From: a bacterium
Lineage (GTDB): Bacteria > Verrucomicrobiota > Verrucomicrobiia > Opitutales > UBA953
Direction of reading: 5' to 3'
NCBI GenBank assembly: GCA_009926645.1
Contig: RFOO01000035.1
Location: forward strand, 1 to 8,160
DNA: 8,160 bases
Shown: positions 6,071 to 8,160 of the stretch, piece by piece
Position numbering within the stretch: position 1 is the stretch's first letter
Layout: the number at the start of each line of letters is the position of its first letter
Position numbers and translations under genes: made by a program
The notes under the pieces: model-generated
The model's input: only the letters and a program-made list of their open reading frames with translations
What the model was told of the DNA's origin: nothing
Databases searched by the model: none

Positions 6071-6619
6071 ATGAGCGAAGAAGCCCCTAAGAATCCTAAA
6101 GCACGCAAGCCCAAAGCTACTGCAGCCGAAGCTGCACCTTCGGTTGCGCCCGAAGTGACTGCCGCGGTAACCACTCCTGAAGTGAGTGCTGAACGCAAAG
6201 AAATCACCGCGAAAGAATTGCTCGGTGAAGAGATGGGTGAAGTCAAAGTCCGTCGTGCGAAGGGTTCGAAGAACATTACCGCAGGCGTTTGCCATATTCT
6301 TGCTACTTTCAATAACACCAAAGTAACCATTACCGACTTAAACGGTAACGTTATCTCTTGGGGTTCGGCTGGTCGCCATCAGTTTCGTGGCTCGCGCAAA
6401 TCAACGGCCTATGCGGCCCAAGTGGTTTGCCAAGAAGCAGCCAAATTAGCCATGGCACACGGACTGAAAGATGTTTCAGTACGCGTTAAAGGTCCAGGAA
6501 TGGGTCGTGACAGCGCTATCCGTGCTCTGCAGAACTTAGGCCTCAATGTTACCTCCATTGTTGATGCGACGCCTATCCCGCACAATGGATGCCGTCCTTC
6601 CAAGCGTCGTCGCGTTTAA
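6071..6619 (+). CDS. rpsK: 30S ribosomal protein S11 with N-terminal extension
   Basis: S11 lines the platform of the small subunit near the mRNA exit and E site. The product is 182 residues against about 129 usually. Residues 1-54 are rich in Ala, Glu, Pro, Lys and Thr and look disordered. The family core follows from about residue 57: GSKNITAGVCHILATFNNTK, VTITDLNGNVISW, FRGSRKSTAYAAQVV, VRVKGPGMGRDSAIRAL and the end TPIPHNGCRPSKRRRV, including the conserved Asn-Gly. An internal ATG at 6233 would give a 128-residue protein of standard size. I prefer 6071 because it is the first ATG after rpsM (31-nt gap) and because the extra frame stays open and protein-like, but the choice is not proven: neither start has a Shine-Dalgarno site. 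Confidence 0.95.
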   Translation: MSEEAPKNPKARKPKATAAEAAPSVAPEVTAAVTTPEVSAERKEITAKELLGEEMGEVKVRRAKGSKNITAGVCHILATFNNTKVTITDLNGNVISWGSAGRHQFRGSRKSTAYAAQVVCQEAAKLAMAHGLKDVSVRVKGPGMGRDSAIRALQNLGLNVTSIVDATPIPHNGCRPSKRRRV

Positions 6620-6643
6620 TTTTTCATTTTCGTCTCACCGTCC

Positions 6644-6678
6644 GGCGATGGCAACCCGGGCGGGTTCTCTCATCCGCC
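6644..6678 (+). promoter_or_regulatory. Candidate structured RNA element upstream of rpsD
   Basis: The 83-nt gap before rpsD contains a two-part stem-loop. The outer stem pairs GGCGATG (6644-6650) with CATCCGCC (6671-6678), leaving one bulged C at 6674. The inner stem pairs AACCC (6653-6657) with GGGTT (6662-6666) around a GGGC loop. This gives 12 base pairs. A second fold competes: GGCGGGT (6659-6665) with ATCCGCC (6672-6678), seven pairs including one G-U, around TCTCTC. No T run follows, so it is not an intrinsic terminator, and the region after it is A-rich up to the ATG. S4 is known to autoregulate its own mRNA in E. coli (upstream of rpsM) and in Bacillus (upstream of rpsD), so an S4 binding site is a reasonable guess, but it is inference. 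Confidence 0.5.
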
Positions 6679-6702
6679 ACCTCTCTTACACACTAAAAAA
6701 TT

Positions 6703-7311
6703 ATGTCTCGTTACACTGGACCAACGACCAAGCTCAATCGACGCTTCGGTCAAAATATCTTCACTACTTCCAAGGGTGAAGAACGTCGCCCCTATCCCCC
6801 AGGTATTCACGGTAAAACGACTCGCCGTAAAGTTTCTGAATACGGCGTCGGCCTAAATGAGAAGCAAAAGCTTCGCATGATGTATGGCATGACCGAGAAG
6901 CAGTTCCGTCTCTCTTTTGAACGCGCGAAGCGCATGGGTGGTGTCGCCGGTGATAATTTCTTACGCATTCTCGAGACACGTTTAGATAATGTTATTTTCC
7001 GTTTAGGTTTTGCCAATTCTCGTGCGGCTGCCCGCCAGTTAGTTTCTCACGGGCACGTACGCGTTGATGGTCGAAAAGTAAACGTCGCTAGTTTTACCGT
7101 TTCTCCTGGTGACGAAATTGAAATTCGTGACCGTACCTCGTCGAAGCAGCTAGCAACCCGCGCCATTGAAGATGGTCAAGGTCGTCCTGCTCCAGCCTGG
7201 TTGAGTGTTCAGCCTGATCAGCTCAAGGGTCAAGTAACTCGTGAGCCTGCTAAGGAGGAACTTCCTCAGGACATCAATGTTCAGATCATCGTTGAATTCT
7301 ATAGCCGCTGA
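6703..7311 (+). CDS. rpsD: 30S ribosomal protein S4, zinc-free form
   Basis: S4 is a primary 16S rRNA binder that starts small-subunit assembly and shapes the mRNA entry pore. In several bacteria it also represses its own operon. The 202-residue length is normal. The N-terminal part MSRYTGPTTKLNRRFGQN has no Cys anywhere, so this is the zinc-free type. RRPYPPGIHG (28-37), LNEKQKLRMMYGMTEKQFR (51-69) and the S4 RNA-binding domain at about 92-150 (RLDNVIFRLGFANSRAAARQ, then LVSHGHVRVDGRKV) are clear. The C-terminal end INVQIIVEFYSR is standard. It is the only gene here ending in TGA, and it is preceded by a structured 83-nt gap, so it may have its own control. A perfect AAGGAGGA inside the gene (7252-7259) has no nearby start that matters. 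Confidence 0.98.
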   Translation: MSRYTGPTTKLNRRFGQNIFTTSKGEERRPYPPGIHGKTTRRKVSEYGVGLNEKQKLRMMYGMTEKQFRLSFERAKRMGGVAGDNFLRILETRLDNVIFRLGFANSRAAARQLVSHGHVRVDGRKVNVASFTVSPGDEIEIRDRTSSKQLATRAIEDGQGRPAPAWLSVQPDQLKGQVTREPAKEELPQDINVQIIVEFYSR

Positions 7312-7345
7312 TCCAACCGCCACCCCCAACCCAAGACTCATAGCC

Positions 7346-8160
7346 ATGTCCAAGCGCCTCGGAAAATTCGAATTACCCAAGGGCCTCAAAAAAGAGGAAT
7401 CCTCGGCTTCATCCACCTTTGCTCGCTACACCGCCGAGCCATTCGAGACCGGATTCGGTCATACGATTGGCAACTCGTTGCGCCGCGTTCTTCTCAGTTC
7501 CATCGAAGGAGCTGCCATCTCTTCGGTAACGATCGAAGGAGTGCAGCATGAGTTTCAGCCGATTGATGGTGTCGTTGAAGACGTTACCGAAATCGTTTTA
7601 AACCTGAAGAAAGTCCGCATTCGCACCGAAGCGAATAAGAGAGAATCATTCAAAGGTACCATTGACGTTAACAAAACGGGTGTGGTTAAAGCCTCGGATA
7701 TTGTTTTTGAAAGCAAAGGTGGCACGGTTTCTCTAGTGAATCCTGACACCGTCATTTGCACTCTCGATCGCAAGCGTCGCTTCTTTGCCGAAGTTGAAGT
7801 AAGTGTTGGTCGTAGTTGGGCTTCAGCGGAAGAAAACAAAAAGGCCGAACAAGCCATTGGTTCGATTCCGGTTGATTCTCTTTTCTCACCTGTGACCCTC
7901 GTTAAATACGCTGTGGAAAACACGCGCGTTGGTCAGATGACCGATTACGATAAGTTGGTCCTCGAGATTTCGACGGATGGTCGTATCACGCCCGATGAAG
8001 CTTTGAAAGAAGCCTCGGCGATTCTCCGTCACCACTTGGCCGTCTTTGACACAGTCTCGGCCGATGCGGTTGAATTTGAATCGGGTAAATCAGAAGTGAG
8101 CGAAGAGCAAAATCGCTTACGCAAACTTCTCAATATGTCAGTGAACGAGATTGAACTCTC
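7346..8160 (+). CDS. rpoA: RNA polymerase alpha subunit (3' end cut off by window)
   Basis: The alpha dimer nucleates RNA polymerase assembly, and its C-terminal domain contacts UP elements and activators. The frame is open from 7346 to the window end, giving 271 residues of an expected ~325-350. The N-terminal domain is complete: FARYTAEPFETGFGHTIGNS and LRRVLLSSIEGAA (dimer and assembly helix, about residues 25-57), then FQPIDGVVEDVTEIVLNL (about 70-87), a conserved landmark, and the middle region VDSLFSPVTLVKYAVENTRV with MTDYDKLVLEI. EALKEASAILRHHLAVF closes the domain near residue 233. A charged linker follows, and the C-terminal domain is just starting at LLNMSVNEIEL. The N-terminus MSKRLGKFELPKGL begins 34 nt after rpsD, with no Shine-Dalgarno match. 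rplQ would be expected next, outside the window. Confidence 0.97.
   Translation, partial: MSKRLGKFELPKGLKKEESSASSTFARYTAEPFETGFGHTIGNSLRRVLLSSIEGAAISSVTIEGVQHEFQPIDGVVEDVTEIVLNLKKVRIRTEANKRESFKGTIDVNKTGVVKASDIVFESKGGTVSLVNPDTVICTLDRKRRFFAEVEVSVGRSWASAEENKKAEQAIGSIPVDSLFSPVTLVKYAVENTRVGQMTDYDKLVLEISTDGRITPDEALKEASAILRHHLAVFDTVSADAVEFESGKSEVSEEQNRLRKLLNMSVNEIEL

Noticed and set aside
6644..6678. Hairpin before rpsD as an intrinsic terminator
   Set aside because: It is followed by ACCTCTCTTACAC, not by a U run, and termination would separate the essential rpsD and rpoA from the operon.
6546..6779. 77-codon + strand frame bridging rpsK and rpsD
   Set aside because: It overlaps both genes out of frame and its product has no ribosomal or other known signature; the gap is better explained by RNA structure.
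7555..7923. 122-codon open frame on the minus strand opposite rpoA
   Set aside because: The + strand frame encodes a well-conserved alpha N-terminal domain; the minus frame is Ser/Thr-rich with no recognisable motif.
1..8160. Search for mobile element, CRISPR, phage, toxin-antitoxin or defence genes
   Set aside because: All coding space is filled by recognisable core genes with short gaps; no repeats, transposase motifs or foreign-looking segment were found.

Overview
This window is a chromosomal ribosomal-protein cluster: the distal part of the spc operon fused to the alpha operon, entirely on the + strand. The order is rplE (5' end cut off) - rpsN - rpsH - rplF - rplR - rpsE - rplO - secY - map - rpsM - rpsK - rpsD - rpoA (3' end cut off). 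Every recognisable product is a core translation, protein-export, protein-maturation or transcription component. I see no mobile element, CRISPR array, tRNA or rRNA gene, and no credible minus-strand gene. No stretch above 300 bases lacks a gene; the two largest gaps are 82 and 83 nt.

The organism is a bacterium with a roughly balanced base composition. The features that best suggest a lineage are: a 511-residue SecY with a C-terminal tail; S5 and S11 with long low-complexity N-terminal extensions; zinc-free S14 (101 aa) and S4; map directly after secY; and no rpmD, adk, infA or rpmJ at their usual places. None of the 12 visible starts has a Shine-Dalgarno match of four or more bases. My best guess is Verrucomicrobiota (Opitutae-like), by inference only. 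Bacteroidota, which also largely dispense with Shine-Dalgarno sequences, is the main alternative.

Layout: positions 1-3248 hold the spc-type block (L5, S14, S8, L6, L18, S5, L15), with gaps of 7-24 nt and no overlaps. Positions 3268-5576 hold secY and map, which serve protein export and removal of the N-terminal Met. Positions 5659-8160 hold the alpha-operon block (S13, S11, S4, RNA polymerase alpha), preceded by an 82-nt gap. A second, structured 83-nt gap lies immediately before rpsD. All complete genes start with ATG; all visible stops are TAA except that of rpsD (TGA).

Together the genes supply parts of both ribosomal subunits, the membrane pore, the aminopeptidase that trims new proteins, and the subunit that nucleates RNA polymerase assembly. 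This is a conserved housekeeping locus and I found no new defence or mobile system. The points most worth a second look are a two-helix, possibly bistable RNA element just upstream of rpsD (candidate S4 autoregulatory site), a likely eleventh membrane segment in SecY, the disordered tails on three ribosomal proteins, and the complete lack of Shine-Dalgarno sites.
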